DNA from: Actinomycetales bacterium
GTDB lineage: Bacteria > Actinomycetota > Actinomycetes > Actinomycetales > Cellulomonadaceae
Assembly (NCBI GenBank): GCA_020444245.1
Contig: JAHLLI010000007.1
Coordinates: 168,177 to 232,176 of the forward strand
DNA length: 64,000 nucleotides
Direction of reading: 5' to 3'
A program made the translations under genes and the position numbers. Positions within the stretch are counted from its first letter, which is position 1; each line of letters starts with the position of its first letter. Shown here piece by piece: positions 1 to 11,352 of this stretch. The notes beneath the pieces were generated by a model. The model made no database searches. It was not told where the DNA came from and saw nothing but the letters and a program-made list of their open reading frames with translations.

Positions 1-77
1 ACCTCTCGCGTTGGGTGCGCCGATCGCGGCGCTCGGGTTCTGTATCGACGCTGGCTGCATCGGGCTTGAGTGCTGGC
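1..77. other. window edge, no gene seen
   Basis: The first 77 bases follow the 3' end of the minus-strand pilB gene. No start codon with a ribosome binding site and no hairpin is evident. Other type IV pilus genes may continue beyond this edge, but that is inference. Confidence 0.4.
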
Positions 78-1742
78 TCACGCCACCACGCGCAAGACCT
101 CCTCCAGTGACGTCACGCCGGCGAGGACCTTGGCCCAGCCGTCGTCGCGCAGCGTGAGCATCCCCTGTTCACGGGCGGTGTGGCCGATCTCGGCCGCCGA
201 GGAGTGGGCGACCGCGTGGCGCTCGATCTCCTCGGTCACCCGCATGACCTCGTGGATCGCGAGGCGACCCTTGTACCCGGTGCGCGAGCACGCCTGGCAG
301 CCGGCCGGCCGGTAGAGCGTCGGCAGCTCGTCGCCCGGGCTCCACGGGAACCGGGCGGCGATGAGCTCCACCTCGCTCGGCGTGTACTCCTCCTTGCACT
401 TCGTGCACAGTCGACGGGCCAACCGCTGGGCGACGACGCAGTCCAGCGCAGAGCCCACCAGGAACGGCTCGATCCCCATCTCGATGAGGCGCGTCACGGC
501 GCTCGGGGCGTCGTTCGTGTGGAGCGTCGAGAGCACGAGGTGCCCGGTCAACGCTGCCTCGATCGCGATCTGCGCGGTCTCGTGGTCGCGGATCTCACCG
601 AGCAGGACCACGTCGGGGTCCGACCGCAGGATCGACCGCAGCGCGCCGGCGAACGTCAGTCCGGCCTTGACGTTCACCTGCACCTGGTTGATGCCGGGCA
701 GCCGGTACTCGACGGGGTCCTCGACCGTGATCACGTTGATCTCCGGCTTCGACACCGCGTTCAGCGTCGCGTACAGGGTCGTGGACTTGCCCGAGCCGGT
801 CGGCCCGGTGACCAGGATCATCCCGTAGGGCTTGTTGTACGACTCCGAGTAGACGTCGAGGTTCTCCTCGAGGAACGACAGGTCCCGCAGGTCCAGGCTC
901 GCCGTCGAGTTGTCCAGGATGCGCATGACGACCTTCTCGCCCCACACCGTGGGCAGGGTCGCGACACGAAGGTCGATCTTCCGGCCCTGGTGGACCACGG
1001 ACATCCGACCGTCCTGCGGCTTGCGGCGCTCCGCGATGTCGATGTCGCTCATGATCTTCAGGCGCGAGATCACCCCGGACTGGATGTGCTTGGGCGCACG
1101 CTGCATCTCGTGCAGCACCCCGTCGATCCGGTACCGCACCCGCAGGTCCGTCTCGGCCGGCTCGATGTGGATGTCCGAGGCCCGGTCGGCGATCGCCTGG
1201 GTCACCAGGAGGTTGACGAACCGGACGATCGGCGCGTCGTCCTCGGCGACATCCCCCGCGGCGATCTCCTCCGCGTCGGCGGTCTCCTCGAACGACGACG
1301 CGAGGTCGTCCATCTCCTCGTCCGCGCGACAGAACCGGTCGATCGCCTGGCTGAGGTCCTCGCGGGTGGCCACCACCGTCTGGACGGGCATCCGCGACAT
1401 GGTTCGCGCGTCGTCGACCGCCAGGACGTTCCCCGGGTCGGCCATGGCGAGCACGAGCGCGCCCTCGTGGATGGCGATCGGAAGAACCGTGTACCGCCGG
1501 CACACCGCCGCGGGCAGCAGCGCCACGGCCGTCCGGTCCACCGGGTAGTCGGTGAGCTCGATGAACTGCATGCCCACCTGGGCGGCCAGCGCCCGGACCA
1601 GCTGGGACTCGGTGAGCATGCCGATGTCCACCAGGACGCGTCCCAGGGACTCGCCCCGGATCACCTGCTCGTCAAGCGCGGCCATCAGCTGCGCCTCGGT
1701 GAGCAGGCCTTCGTCGAGGAGGATGTCGCCGAGCTGCTTCAC
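78..1742 (-). CDS. pilB: type IV pilus assembly ATPase PilB (GspE/PulE family)
   Basis: Cytoplasmic hexameric ATPase that powers type IV pilus extension or type II secretion. The 554-residue product has an N-terminal MshEN/T2SSE_N domain (about residues 1-160), then the secretion ATPase core with Walker A GPTGSGKS (about 313-320), an Asp box (ITVEDPVEY), Walker B (VVLLGEIRD) and His box (STLHTNDA). Near the C-terminus two Cys pairs (CTKC and CQAC) form the tetracysteine zinc site typical of PilB. I chose the GTG at 1742 because GGAAGGA lies about 7 nt upstream and the N-terminus (KQLGDILL) is typical; an ATG 18 codons upstream lacks support. It is separated by 138 bp from aroE. PilB is favoured over GspE, but the two are close. 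Confidence 0.9.
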   Translation of the reverse strand: MKQLGDILLDEGLLTEAQLMAALDEQVIRGESLGRVLVDIGMLTESQLVRALAAQVGMQFIELTDYPVDRTAVALLPAAVCRRYTVLPIAIHEGALVLAMADPGNVLAVDDARTMSRMPVQTVVATREDLSQAIDRFCRADEEMDDLASSFEETADAEEIAAGDVAEDDAPIVRFVNLLVTQAIADRASDIHIEPAETDLRVRYRIDGVLHEMQRAPKHIQSGVISRLKIMSDIDIAERRKPQDGRMSVVHQGRKIDLRVATLPTVWGEKVVMRILDNSTASLDLRDLSFLEENLDVYSESYNKPYGMILVTGPTGSGKSTTLYATLNAVSKPEINVITVEDPVEYRLPGINQVQVNVKAGLTFAGALRSILRSDPDVVLLGEIRDHETAQIAIEAALTGHLVLSTLHTNDAPSAVTRLIEMGIEPFLVGSALDCVVAQRLARRLCTKCKEEYTPSEVELIAARFPWSPGDELPTLYRPAGCQACSRTGYKGRLAIHEVMRVTEEIERHAVAHSSAAEIGHTAREQGMLTLRDDGWAKVLAGVTSLEEVLRVVA

Positions 1743-1880
1743 GCGTGGTCCTTCCAGCGAGGGTCGAGCGGGTACGCCTGCACGACCTATCGGCACGCGA
1801 ACGGCGGGGCTGTAGCCCGATCGGGTCAGTCAGTGGGTGAGAACGACCGGCCCCGCGAGCGGGCCGTCCGTAGGGCCTGA

Positions 1881-2744
1881 TCAGGCCAGCGCGGCGTCCA
1901 GGGCCTGCGCCATCGCAGCGACCGGCGCCGCGTGCCCGGTCATCAGGCGCACCTGCTCGGCGGCCTGGTGCAGGAGCATCCGCTCACCGCCCACCGCCGT
2001 GCCGCCCAGCTCCCGCCACACCCGCGTCAACGCGGTGGGCCGGGGGTCGTAGGCGCAGTCGAGCAGCACCCCGTGGACCTCGCGCCCCATCGACGCCAGG
2101 GTGCCCGCCAACGCGTCGGCCCCGCCCGGCGGAAGGGTGGACACCACCATCGCTGCGGTGCGCCAACGGTCCACCGACGCCTCCGGGTCCGCCATCGTCT
2201 CGAAGCGCGGGCTCAGTCCCATCCGGTTCGCGGCCCGCACGGTCGCACCGGCCCGGGCCATGGAGCGCACCTGGACCGTCGCGTCCGTCCGCCCCAGCTG
2301 GGCGAGTGCGGCGAGCGCGGACGCGGCGGTCGCGCCGCCCCCCACGACCACCGGCGGCGCGGCGTCGGCAGACGCCCCGGCGTCGCTGCCCTCCCCGAGC
2401 GCGGCCACGATCCCGGCGACGTCGGTGTTCGCGCCCACCAGCGACACCGGCGAGCCCGGCTGCACGAGCACGGTGTTGACCACCCCGAGCAGCTCGGCGA
2501 GCGGCTCGACGTGGTGCAGGTGGTCGAGCACCGCGGTCTTGAGCGGCATGGTCACGCTGAGCCCGGCCCACCCGGCGTCGAGCCCGGCGACCACCCCGGC
2601 GAGACGCTCCGGCGGGGTGTCGATCGCGTCGTAGCGCCACCCGTCCAGCCCCAGCGCCGCGTAGGCGGCCCGGTGCAGCACCGGGGACAACGAGTGGTCG
2701 ATCGGGTGACCGATGACCGCAGCGCGCCGGACGGCCGCCCTCAC
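1881..2744 (-). CDS. aroE: shikimate dehydrogenase
   Basis: Catalyses NADPH-dependent reduction of 3-dehydroshikimate to shikimate in aromatic amino acid and folate precursor synthesis. The 287-residue product has the substrate loop SLSPVLH near the N-terminus, the catalytic-lysine region VTMPLK, and the NTD motif of the substrate site. The nucleotide-binding loop reads GGGATAAS instead of the usual GAGGAAR, a variant seen in actinobacterial AroE. The GTG start at 2744 overlaps the mltG stop by 4 bp (GTGA), so translation is probably coupled; the longer reading frame upstream lies inside mltG and is rejected. It is the last gene of the run alaS-ruvX-mltG-aroE. Confidence 0.88.
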   Translation of the reverse strand: MRAAVRRAAVIGHPIDHSLSPVLHRAAYAALGLDGWRYDAIDTPPERLAGVVAGLDAGWAGLSVTMPLKTAVLDHLHHVEPLAELLGVVNTVLVQPGSPVSLVGANTDVAGIVAALGEGSDAGASADAAPPVVVGGGATAASALAALAQLGRTDATVQVRSMARAGATVRAANRMGLSPRFETMADPEASVDRWRTAAMVVSTLPPGGADALAGTLASMGREVHGVLLDCAYDPRPTALTRVWRELGGTAVGGERMLLHQAAEQVRLMTGHAAPVAAMAQALDAALA

Positions 2745-3910
2745 CCGCCGCTGCTGTCGCCGGAGTGCGCCGCCTGCCATGCGCGCAGCTCCGCGACGTT
2801 CTTCTCGTGCTCCGCGTTGGTCGTGGCGAACTTGGTCTCGCCCGTGTCGAGGTTCACGGTCACCCAGAACAGCCATGGGCCGTCCGCAGGGTTCAGCACC
2901 GCGCTGATGGAGTCATCACCCGGTGAGGCGATCGGAGACGGCGGCAGCCCGGTGTGCACGTACAGGTTGTAGGGCGTGTCCACCTTGAGATCGGCGAGGG
3001 TCAGGTCGGCTCCGGACTTGTTCAGCCCGTAGGCGACCGAGGCATCGATCTTCAGCGCCATGTCGATGTCGAGCCGGTTCATGATCGCCCTGGCGACCTT
3101 CGCCCGGTCCTCCGACGTGCGCGCCTCACGTTCGACGAGCGACGCCATGATCAGGACTCGCTCCCGATCGCCCTCCGCGACCTTGTGCGCGTCGAGCACC
3201 GACATGGTCTTGGCGACCATCTCCTTGATCATCTCGACGGGGGCCGTACCAGGCTCGAAGGTGTACGTGGCCGGGAACAGCCAGCCCTCGTAGTTCCCCC
3301 CGGCCTCGGCCGGCAGGCCGGTGGCCTCGGTGTCCTTCATCGCCTCCCTGAAGTCGTCCTCGGAGATCGTCGTCACCGAAGACAGCTTCTGAAGGATCTG
3401 CTCGAGCCGGTAGCCCTCGGGGATCGTCACCTTGGTCTGGACGCGGTTCTCCGGGTTCAGCAGGGCGTTCACCGCGTCGGCCGCAGGTATCTTCTGCAGG
3501 AGCCGGTAGGTACCCGGCTGGATCCCGGCGGCGTCGGGGTTGTCGGTGAAGGCCCGGGTGAACGCCTTCGCCGTGAGCACGACCCCGCTCTCCTCGAGCA
3601 GGGAACCCATCTGGGCGCCCGTCGCGCCGGCCGGGATCGTGACCTCCACGCTCCCCAACCCTGGCCCGGGGTAGTCCTCCGCGGCGGGCGTCGCCACGCT
3701 CAGGTTGCCCAGGCTGGGGAGCAGGAACTGCCAGACCACGACGACGAGACCCGCGACCACGAGCAACGAGATCGCCAACGCCGCGAAGGAGCGGCGCCGG
3801 CGCGCCTTCCGAGCGCGCTCGCGCTCCTTGCGGCCGTCGCGGCGGGTCCCCCGGCGCCCGGGTTCGGGCTGGCCCGACCCGACGATGTCGTCGAGGAAGA
3901 CGTCGTTCAC
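2741..3910 (-). CDS. mltG: endolytic murein transglycosylase MltG (YceG-like)
   Basis: Membrane-anchored lytic transglycosylase that cleaves nascent glycan strands and sets their length. The 389-residue product has a basic cytoplasmic N-terminus, one transmembrane helix (about residues 42-62), a LysM-like region and a YceG catalytic domain with the catalytic glutamate in ASLVEREA. The GTG at 3910 (VNDVFLDD) overlaps the ruvX stop as GTGA. Neighbours ruvX and aroE form the usual actinobacterial alaS operon order. The long cytoplasmic tail before the membrane helix is common in actinobacterial MltG. Confidence 0.9.
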   Translation of the reverse strand: MNDVFLDDIVGSGQPEPGRRGTRRDGRKERERARKARRRRSFAALAISLLVVAGLVVVVWQFLLPSLGNLSVATPAAEDYPGPGLGSVEVTIPAGATGAQMGSLLEESGVVLTAKAFTRAFTDNPDAAGIQPGTYRLLQKIPAADAVNALLNPENRVQTKVTIPEGYRLEQILQKLSSVTTISEDDFREAMKDTEATGLPAEAGGNYEGWLFPATYTFEPGTAPVEMIKEMVAKTMSVLDAHKVAEGDRERVLIMASLVEREARTSEDRAKVARAIMNRLDIDMALKIDASVAYGLNKSGADLTLADLKVDTPYNLYVHTGLPPSPIASPGDDSISAVLNPADGPWLFWVTVNLDTGETKFATTNAEHEKNVAELRAWQAAHSGDSSGG

Positions 3911-4416
3911 CCGGAGACCTCCCGTTGCTCCACGCCCCCGCTCCCGTCCTGCCACAGCACCTGCTCGCCCGCACGGCGGCCCGTCGCCCGCTCCGCGTCC
4001 AGCGCGGACTGCAGGATCACCACCGCGGCGGCCTGGTCGACCACCTCACGGTGCCGCCTGCCCGGACGGCCGGACGCGTGCATCGAACGATGTGCGGACA
4101 CCGTGCTCATCCGCTCGTCGATGAGGTGGACCGGCACGGGGGCCGCAGCGCGCGCCAAGAGGACACCATACGTGCGCGCGGCCTGCGATGCCGAACCCTC
4201 ACGCCCCGACAGGTGCCTGGGCAGGCCGACGTACACCACCGCCGCGCCACGCTCTTGCAGGATCTCCACGATCCGCGCGACGCCGCCGTCCTCGCGGTCT
4301 CCCCGCTGCACGGTCTCCACGGGCGTGGCCAGGAGGCCGTCGGGGTCGCTCACCGCGACCCCGACGCGGACGCTGCCCACGTCGACCCCCAGGCGCGCCC
4401 CGCGGTCCACGGACAT
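3907..4416 (-). CDS. ruvX: Holliday junction resolvase-like RuvX/YqgF
   Basis: RNase H-fold nuclease implicated in 16S rRNA 5' maturation and proposed as an alternative Holliday junction resolvase. The 169-residue product starts with the nuclease motif GVDVGSVRVG carrying the first catalytic Asp, has IDERMST with a second acidic site, and HREVVDQAAA near the C-terminus with the third. The ATG at 4416 lies 4 bp after the alaS stop. Longer in-frame starts would overlap alaS and are rejected. The residues after about 145 are a non-conserved tail. Confidence 0.88.
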   Translation of the reverse strand: MSVDRGARLGVDVGSVRVGVAVSDPDGLLATPVETVQRGDREDGGVARIVEILQERGAAVVYVGLPRHLSGREGSASQAARTYGVLLARAAAPVPVHLIDERMSTVSAHRSMHASGRPGRRHREVVDQAAAVVILQSALDAERATGRRAGEQVLWQDGSGGVEQREVSG

Positions 4417-4420
4417 CGCC

Positions 4421-7081
<2,661 letters not shown>

Positions 7082-7140
7082 GGTGTCCTCGGTCTCGGTG
7101 CGGCACGCTGCCGCGGCGGTTCGGGGTCGGGCCCCGGGAG

Positions 7141-7482
7141 TCAGAAGTCGTACAGGTCGTCGTCGTCGTCCACGCGGCCCGTCGGGCGGGCCGCCGGTGC
7201 ACCCGCGGCCTCGGCCTTGCCGCGCGAGCGCCCGAACACCGCCGACGGGTCGCCGCCCTCGGGCTCGACGAGCAGCTGGGCGGTCAGGTCGCGCTCGCGC
7301 GTGCGGAACGACTCGGTGAACGTGTCCACGGCGCTGCGCACGGCGGCGACCGCGCCGAGCCCGGCCTGCTCGACCTGCTCGGCGACGCCCTCGGGGGTGT
7401 AGCGCCGCCACGCGGTGCGCAGCCGCTGGGCCACCAGCACGGTGCCGGCGGCGCCGACGCCGATCCAGAACAGCCGACGCAT
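7141..7482 (-). CDS. DUF6167-like small membrane protein
   Basis: A 113-residue protein of unknown function found beside alaS in many actinobacteria. It has one N-terminal hydrophobic segment (about residues 4-20) followed by a soluble basic region and an acidic C-terminus (DDDDDLYDF). The ATG at 7482 overlaps the stop of the upstream DUF948 gene by one base (TGATG), so the pair is co-translated. No catalytic motif is visible. The family name is from recall of the genomic context and protein look, not a search. Confidence 0.7.
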   Translation of the reverse strand: MRRLFWIGVGAAGTVLVAQRLRTAWRRYTPEGVAEQVEQAGLGAVAAVRSAVDTFTESFRTRERDLTAQLLVEPEGGDPSAVFGRSRGKAEAAGAPAARPTGRVDDDDDLYDF

Positions 7483-7859
7483 CAGCGGCGCACCTTCTCC
7501 GCGAGGTCGGCCAGCGCCCGGCGCACGCCGTAGGTGAACGACGCGAGCTTGATCAGCGGGCCGCCCACCGTCGCGGACACCAGTGCGGTGAGCGCGGAGA
7601 CGTTCTGGCTGATCTCGGCCGCCGAGGTGGTGATCTGGTCCACCTTGCCCAGCTGGACGTTGGTGCTCGCCACCGTGCCGGCCGCCTCGTCGATCACCGG
7701 AACCGTGTGGTCGGTCACCTCGGTGATCGAGCGGGTCGCAGCGTCGAACGTGCGTCCCAGCTTGACCAGCGGCACGGCCAGGAAGCCGACCAGGCCGATG
7801 AAACCGATCGCAGCGAGCAGCCCGGCGATGGCACCGATCCACTGCACGACCTCGGACAT
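7482..7859 (-). CDS. DUF948 family protein
   Basis: A 125-residue protein with one N-terminal transmembrane helix (about residues 9-29) and a helical, probably coiled-coil, extracytoplasmic region resembling DUF948 proteins. Function unknown. It sits between rpsD and alaS, the usual place in Micrococcales, and overlaps the next gene by one base. The ATG at 7859 is preceded by GGAAGGACG, a good ribosome binding site. Confidence 0.75.
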   Translation of the reverse strand: MSEVVQWIGAIAGLLAAIGFIGLVGFLAVPLVKLGRTFDAATRSITEVTDHTVPVIDEAAGTVASTNVQLGKVDQITTSAAEISQNVSALTALVSATVGGPLIKLASFTYGVRRALADLAEKVRR

Positions 7860-7969
7860 GCGACGTCCTTCCCGCGAGCCAGCATCGACGTGCCGACCCT
7901 ACCCGGGTCGGCACGCCCGGCCCTACCGCCACGACGTGCCCGCTGCACGCCGGCGTCGGCGCGGACGAC

Positions 7970-8004
7970 GGACGCCCCGCCCCCGAACGGGGGGCGGGGC
8001 GTCC
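7970..8004 (-). terminator. hairpin after rpsD
   Basis: A 15-bp GC stem (GGACGCCCCGCCCCC pairing with GGGGGCGGGGCGTCC) with a 5-nt loop lies 12 bp beyond the rpsD stop. No U-run follows, as is usual for actinobacterial terminators. Confidence 0.7.
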
Positions 8005-8016
8005 GAGGTGTCGGCG

Positions 8017-8643
8017 TCAGCGCGAGTAGTACTCGACGACCAGCTGCACCTCGCACGTCACGGGGACCTCGGCGCGCTTGGGCCGGCGGGTGAGCACGGC
8101 GCTGAGCTTCTCGAGCTGCACGTCCAGGTAGCCGGGCACGGCGGGCAGCACGTCGCGGTGCGCGCCGGCAGCGGCGATCTGGAACGGCACGGTGGTCTGG
8201 CTGCGCGGCTTGACCTGGATGGTCTGGCCGAACTTCACCTGGGCCGAGGGCCGGTCGACGATCTTGCCGTCGACCAGGATGTGGCGGTGCACCACGGCCT
8301 GGCGGGCCTGCAGGATGGTGCGCGCGAAACCGGAGCGCAGCACCAGAGCGTCCAGGCGGGTCTCGAGGTTCTCGACCAGCGCCTCACCGGTCAGGCCCGG
8401 GGTCTTGCGGGCCTCCTCGAACGCGCGGGCGAGCTGCTTCTCGCGCAGGCCGTACTGGGCGCGCAGGCGCTGCTTCTCGCGCAGCCGGACCGCGTAGTCG
8501 GACTCGGTGCGGCGACGGGCGCGGCCGTGCTCACCGGGCGGGTAGGGGCGCTTCTCGAAGTGCTTGACGGCCTTGGGCGTCAGGGCCAGGCCGAGAGCGC
8601 GGGACAGGCGCACCTGACGGCGCGCGCGGGTCACCTTGGTCAT
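8017..8643 (-). CDS. rpsD: 30S ribosomal protein S4
   Basis: Small-subunit assembly protein that binds 16S rRNA. The 208-residue product has the S4 domain with TRLDALVLRSGFA and QARQAVVHRHILVDG. The N-terminus (TKVTRARRQVRLSRALG) lacks the zinc cysteines of the C+ form, so this is the C- type. The ATG at 8643 gives the expected start; 11 extra codons upstream lack support. It lies beside alaS rather than with rpoA, a location found in Micrococcales. Confidence 0.92.
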   Translation of the reverse strand: MTKVTRARRQVRLSRALGLALTPKAVKHFEKRPYPPGEHGRARRRTESDYAVRLREKQRLRAQYGLREKQLARAFEEARKTPGLTGEALVENLETRLDALVLRSGFARTILQARQAVVHRHILVDGKIVDRPSAQVKFGQTIQVKPRSQTTVPFQIAAAGAHRDVLPAVPGYLDVQLEKLSAVLTRRPKRAEVPVTCEVQLVVEYYSR

Positions 8644-8813
8644 GCGAGTGTTCGTCCTGTCGTTGTCGAGGCACAACCCGCGGCGGGCGGATCCCGGCGG
8701 GCGTGGGACCGACCTTCGTACTGCGGCTGAGGTCCCCAGGGCGTGCCCACCGTGGCGGGCAACCGCAACAGACTACCGGACCCCCGGACGCCCCCGCGAA
8801 TCCCCCACTTTCG

Positions 8814-8850
8814 GGAACCGGATCGGTCGTCTCCTGACCGATCCGGTTCC
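8814..8850. repeat. palindrome upstream of the DUF559 gene
   Basis: Perfect 15-bp arms GGAACCGGATCGGTC / GACCGATCCGGTTCC around a 7-nt loop. The core GGAACCGGATCGG / CCGATCCGGTTCC recurs at 9862-9908 just after the same gene. It lies between rpsD and the next gene and could be a hairpin, an operator or one end of a small cassette. Confidence 0.8.
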
Positions 8851-8949
8851 AGAAGCGCTCCCGTCCACGGGGCTCGGGCCTTGGGGGCGATCCACAGGGG
8901 TGGGGGGCCTGGGGTGCGCGAGGGTGCGGGGTCGGCATCGGATGGGTGG

Positions 8950-9861
8950 GTGGGATCGGGCACCCGACTTCCGCGCGACTGGACGCCTCCCGTCGCGCGG
9001 GGCCAGTCCGGCCTCTTCACCGTCGCCCAGGCGCTCGAGGCCGGGGCCACCGCGGACACCGTGCGTTCGCGACGACGCTCCGGGCGGTGGGTGCGGGTGG
9101 CGGGCGACGCGTTCGCGCTCGCCGGTGCGCCCGTCCCGGTAGACGCCCGGATCCAGGCCGTCGGGCTCACCTGGCCCGACGGCGTGGTCTGCCTCGCCGC
9201 GGCCGCGCTCGCCCACGGTCTCCCGGTGCGAGAACCGGACGACATCGATGTGATCGTCGCCCGCCGGACGCCGTCCCGCCACGGCCTGCGCACCCACCTG
9301 CTCCCGCTCTCGGAGACCGACGTGACCCGCGTCGGCCTGACGCGTCTGACCGGCCTCGACCGGACGATCGCCGACTGCCTCGGCCGCCTCGGCCCGGAGG
9401 ACGCCCAGGGAGTGCTCGCCTGGACGATGACGCGAGGGCTTCTCGACCCGTCCGAGCTCGACCGCGCCATTCGGGAACGCCCGGGGTCATGGGGGAACGT
9501 CCCCCGGCGCCGGGCCCTCGGCATGGCTCGTCTCGGGGCGGCCAGCGTCGCCGAGCTGCGCCTGCACGACCTGCTGCGGCGTGGCGATCTCTCCGGCTGG
9601 ATGCCGAACGCCCCGATCCGGGACGTCACCGGCCGAACCATCGCTCGCGCCGACGCGCTGTTCGCGGCCGAGCGCGTCGTGATCGAGGTGGACGGCCGGG
9701 CGTACCACGGCGCCGAGCGCTTCCAGGCCGACCGGGACCGCGACAACGCCCTCGTCGCCGCGGGCTACCTCGTCCTCCGGTTCACGTGGCTCGACCTCAC
9801 CAAGCACCCCGCGCGCACCCTCGCACGCATCCGCGCCGCACTGCGCCGCTCCCGAGCGTGA
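8950..9861 (+). CDS. DUF559 domain protein with AbiEi-like N-terminus
   Basis: About 303 residues. The N-terminal part (LFTVAQALEAGATADTVRS) resembles the winged-helix antitoxin domain of AbiEi type IV toxin-antitoxin proteins; the C-terminal part (VVIEVDGRAYHG, LRFTWLDL) resembles the DUF559/Vsr-like nuclease fold with a possible D/E catalytic pair. No AbiEii toxin gene lies beside it. Function unknown; it may be a solitary defence or regulatory gene. The start is uncertain: GTG at 8950 or 8914 both lie downstream of a 37-bp palindrome, while an ATG at 8743 would place that palindrome inside the gene. The gene is flanked by related palindromes on both sides. Confidence 0.7.
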   Translation: MGSGTRLPRDWTPPVARGQSGLFTVAQALEAGATADTVRSRRRSGRWVRVAGDAFALAGAPVPVDARIQAVGLTWPDGVVCLAAAALAHGLPVREPDDIDVIVARRTPSRHGLRTHLLPLSETDVTRVGLTRLTGLDRTIADCLGRLGPEDAQGVLAWTMTRGLLDPSELDRAIRERPGSWGNVPRRRALGMARLGAASVAELRLHDLLRRGDLSGWMPNAPIRDVTGRTIARADALFAAERVVIEVDGRAYHGAERFQADRDRDNALVAAGYLVLRFTWLDLTKHPARTLARIRAALRRSRA

Positions 9862-9908
9862 CGTCTGGAACCGGATCGGCCATTCTTCGACCGATCCGGT
9901 TCCAGACG
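9862..9908. repeat. palindrome downstream of the DUF559 gene, probable bidirectional terminator
   Basis: Perfect 18-bp arms CGTCTGGAACCGGATCGG / CCGATCCGGTTCCAGACG around an 11-nt loop, starting one base after the stop codon and ending just before the convergent rarA stop. It shares its 13-bp core with the palindrome at 8814-8850. Confidence 0.8.
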
Positions 9909-9915
9909 CGGGCGG

Positions 9916-11280
9916 TCAGGCCTGGTCGAGGACCTCGCGGATCCGGGCGAGCCGCTCGGCGACCTGGCGCTCGTAGCCCCGGTCGGACGGTGCGTAGTAG
10001 CGCGCACCGCGAAGCTCGTCGGGCAGGTACTGCTGCGCTGCGACGGCGTGTGGCTCGTCGTGCGCGTAGCGGTAGCCCTGCCCGTGCCCGACCCGCTCGG
10101 CGCCGGCGTAGTGCGCGTCGCGCAGGTGCGCAGGCACTGTCCCGACCCGGCCGGCGCGCACGTCCGCGATCGCCGCGTCGACCGCCGAGTACGACGCGTT
10201 GGACTTGGGCGCCGTCGCCACGTGCACCACCGCCTCGGCCAGGACGATCCGCGCCTCCGGCATCCCGATGAGCTGCACCGCCTGGGCGGCCGCGACCGCG
10301 GTCTGCAGGGCCGACGGGTCCGCCATGCCGACCTCCTCGGCCGCGGCGATCACGATCCGCCTGGCGATGAACCGCGGGTCCTCCCCCGCGACCACCATCC
10401 GCGCGAGGTAGTGCAGCGCGGCGTCGACGTCCGAGCCGCGCATCGACTTGATGAAGGCGCTGGCCACGTCGTAGTGCTGGTCCCCCGCGCGGTCGTAGCG
10501 CACCGCGGCGACGTCGACCGCTCGCTCGACGGTCGCGAGGTCGACGGTGGCGGCACCCGGGCCGGGGTACCCGTCCAGCACGGCACCCGCGGCCGCCTCG
10601 AGGATCGTCAGCGCCTTGCGCGCGTCACCCCCGGCCAGCCGCACGAGGTGCTCCTCGGCCTCCTCCTCGAGCGTCACCGCGCCGGCCAGCCCGCGCTCGT
10701 CCGTCACCGCGCGGCGCACGAGCGTGCGCACGTCGCCGTCCGTGAGGGGCCTCAGGGTCAGCAGCAGCGACCTCGACAGCAGGGGCGAGACCACCGAGAA
10801 GCTCGGGTTCTCGGTGGTCGCCGCGACCAGCGTGACCCAGCGGTTCTCGACGCTGGGCAGGAGCGCGTCCTGCTGCGTCGAGGAGAACCGGTGCACCTCG
10901 TCGATGAACAGGACCGTCTCCGCCCCGCCGGTGGCCAGACGGCGTCGGGCGTCCTCCACCACCGCACGCACGTCCTTGACGCCGGACGTCACCCCGGAGA
11001 GCTCGACGAACCGGCGTCCGGCCGCCGCCGCGACCAGGTACGCCAGCGTCGTCTTGCCGGTGCCCGGCGGCCCCCACAGCACCACCGATGACGGCGCAGC
11101 GCGGCGCGCCTCCTCCGCGGGCGACACGAGTCGCCGCAGCGGCGAGCCGGGCGCGAGCAGGTGGTCCTGCCCCGCGACCTCGTCCAGGGACCTCGGCCGC
11201 ATCCGGACCGCGAGCGGCGCGCCGTCGCGCACGTCCGGACGCCCGTCCGGTGTCGTCACCGCGGCGTCGAAGAGGTCCAC
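9916..11280 (-). CDS. rarA: replication-associated recombination protein A
   Basis: AAA+ ATPase of the clamp-loader superfamily acting at stalled replication forks. The 454-residue product begins MDLFDAA with GTG at 11280, then has Walker [10 protein letters not shown] (about 69-77), Walker B LFIDEVH, sensor ATTENPSF, and a C-terminal tetramerization domain with [15 protein letters not shown]. The gene converges on the DUF559 gene and is divergent from the MMPL gene by 72 bp. Confidence 0.93.
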   Translation of the reverse strand: MDLFDAAVTTPDGRPDVRDGAPLAVRMRPRSLDEVAGQDHLLAPGSPLRRLVSPAEEARRAAPSSVVLWGPPGTGKTTLAYLVAAAAGRRFVELSGVTSGVKDVRAVVEDARRRLATGGAETVLFIDEVHRFSSTQQDALLPSVENRWVTLVAATTENPSFSVVSPLLSRSLLLTLRPLTDGDVRTLVRRAVTDERGLAGAVTLEEEAEEHLVRLAGGDARKALTILEAAAGAVLDGYPGPGAATVDLATVERAVDVAAVRYDRAGDQHYDVASAFIKSMRGSDVDAALHYLARMVVAGEDPRFIARRIVIAAAEEVGMADPSALQTAVAAAQAVQLIGMPEARIVLAEAVVHVATAPKSNASYSAVDAAIADVRAGRVGTVPAHLRDAHYAGAERVGHGQGYRYAHDEPHAVAAQQYLPDELRGARYYAPSDRGYERQVAERLARIREVLDQA

Positions 11281-11352
11281 CCCCGAAGCCTACGGGTGAC
11301 CTGCGACGCCGTAGACGTGCACCCGGCCTCGCCGACCTGGGATGCTGACCGC

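Noticed and set aside
180..1880. 566-codon open frame antisense to pilB
   Set aside because: Long antisense frames are expected with strong third-position GC bias; the product is low-complexity Arg/Gly/His/Val with no family features.
1874..1887. GGCCTGATCAGGCC palindrome at the aroE stop as a terminator
   Set aside because: It has no loop and no stable hairpin; probably a chance palindrome.
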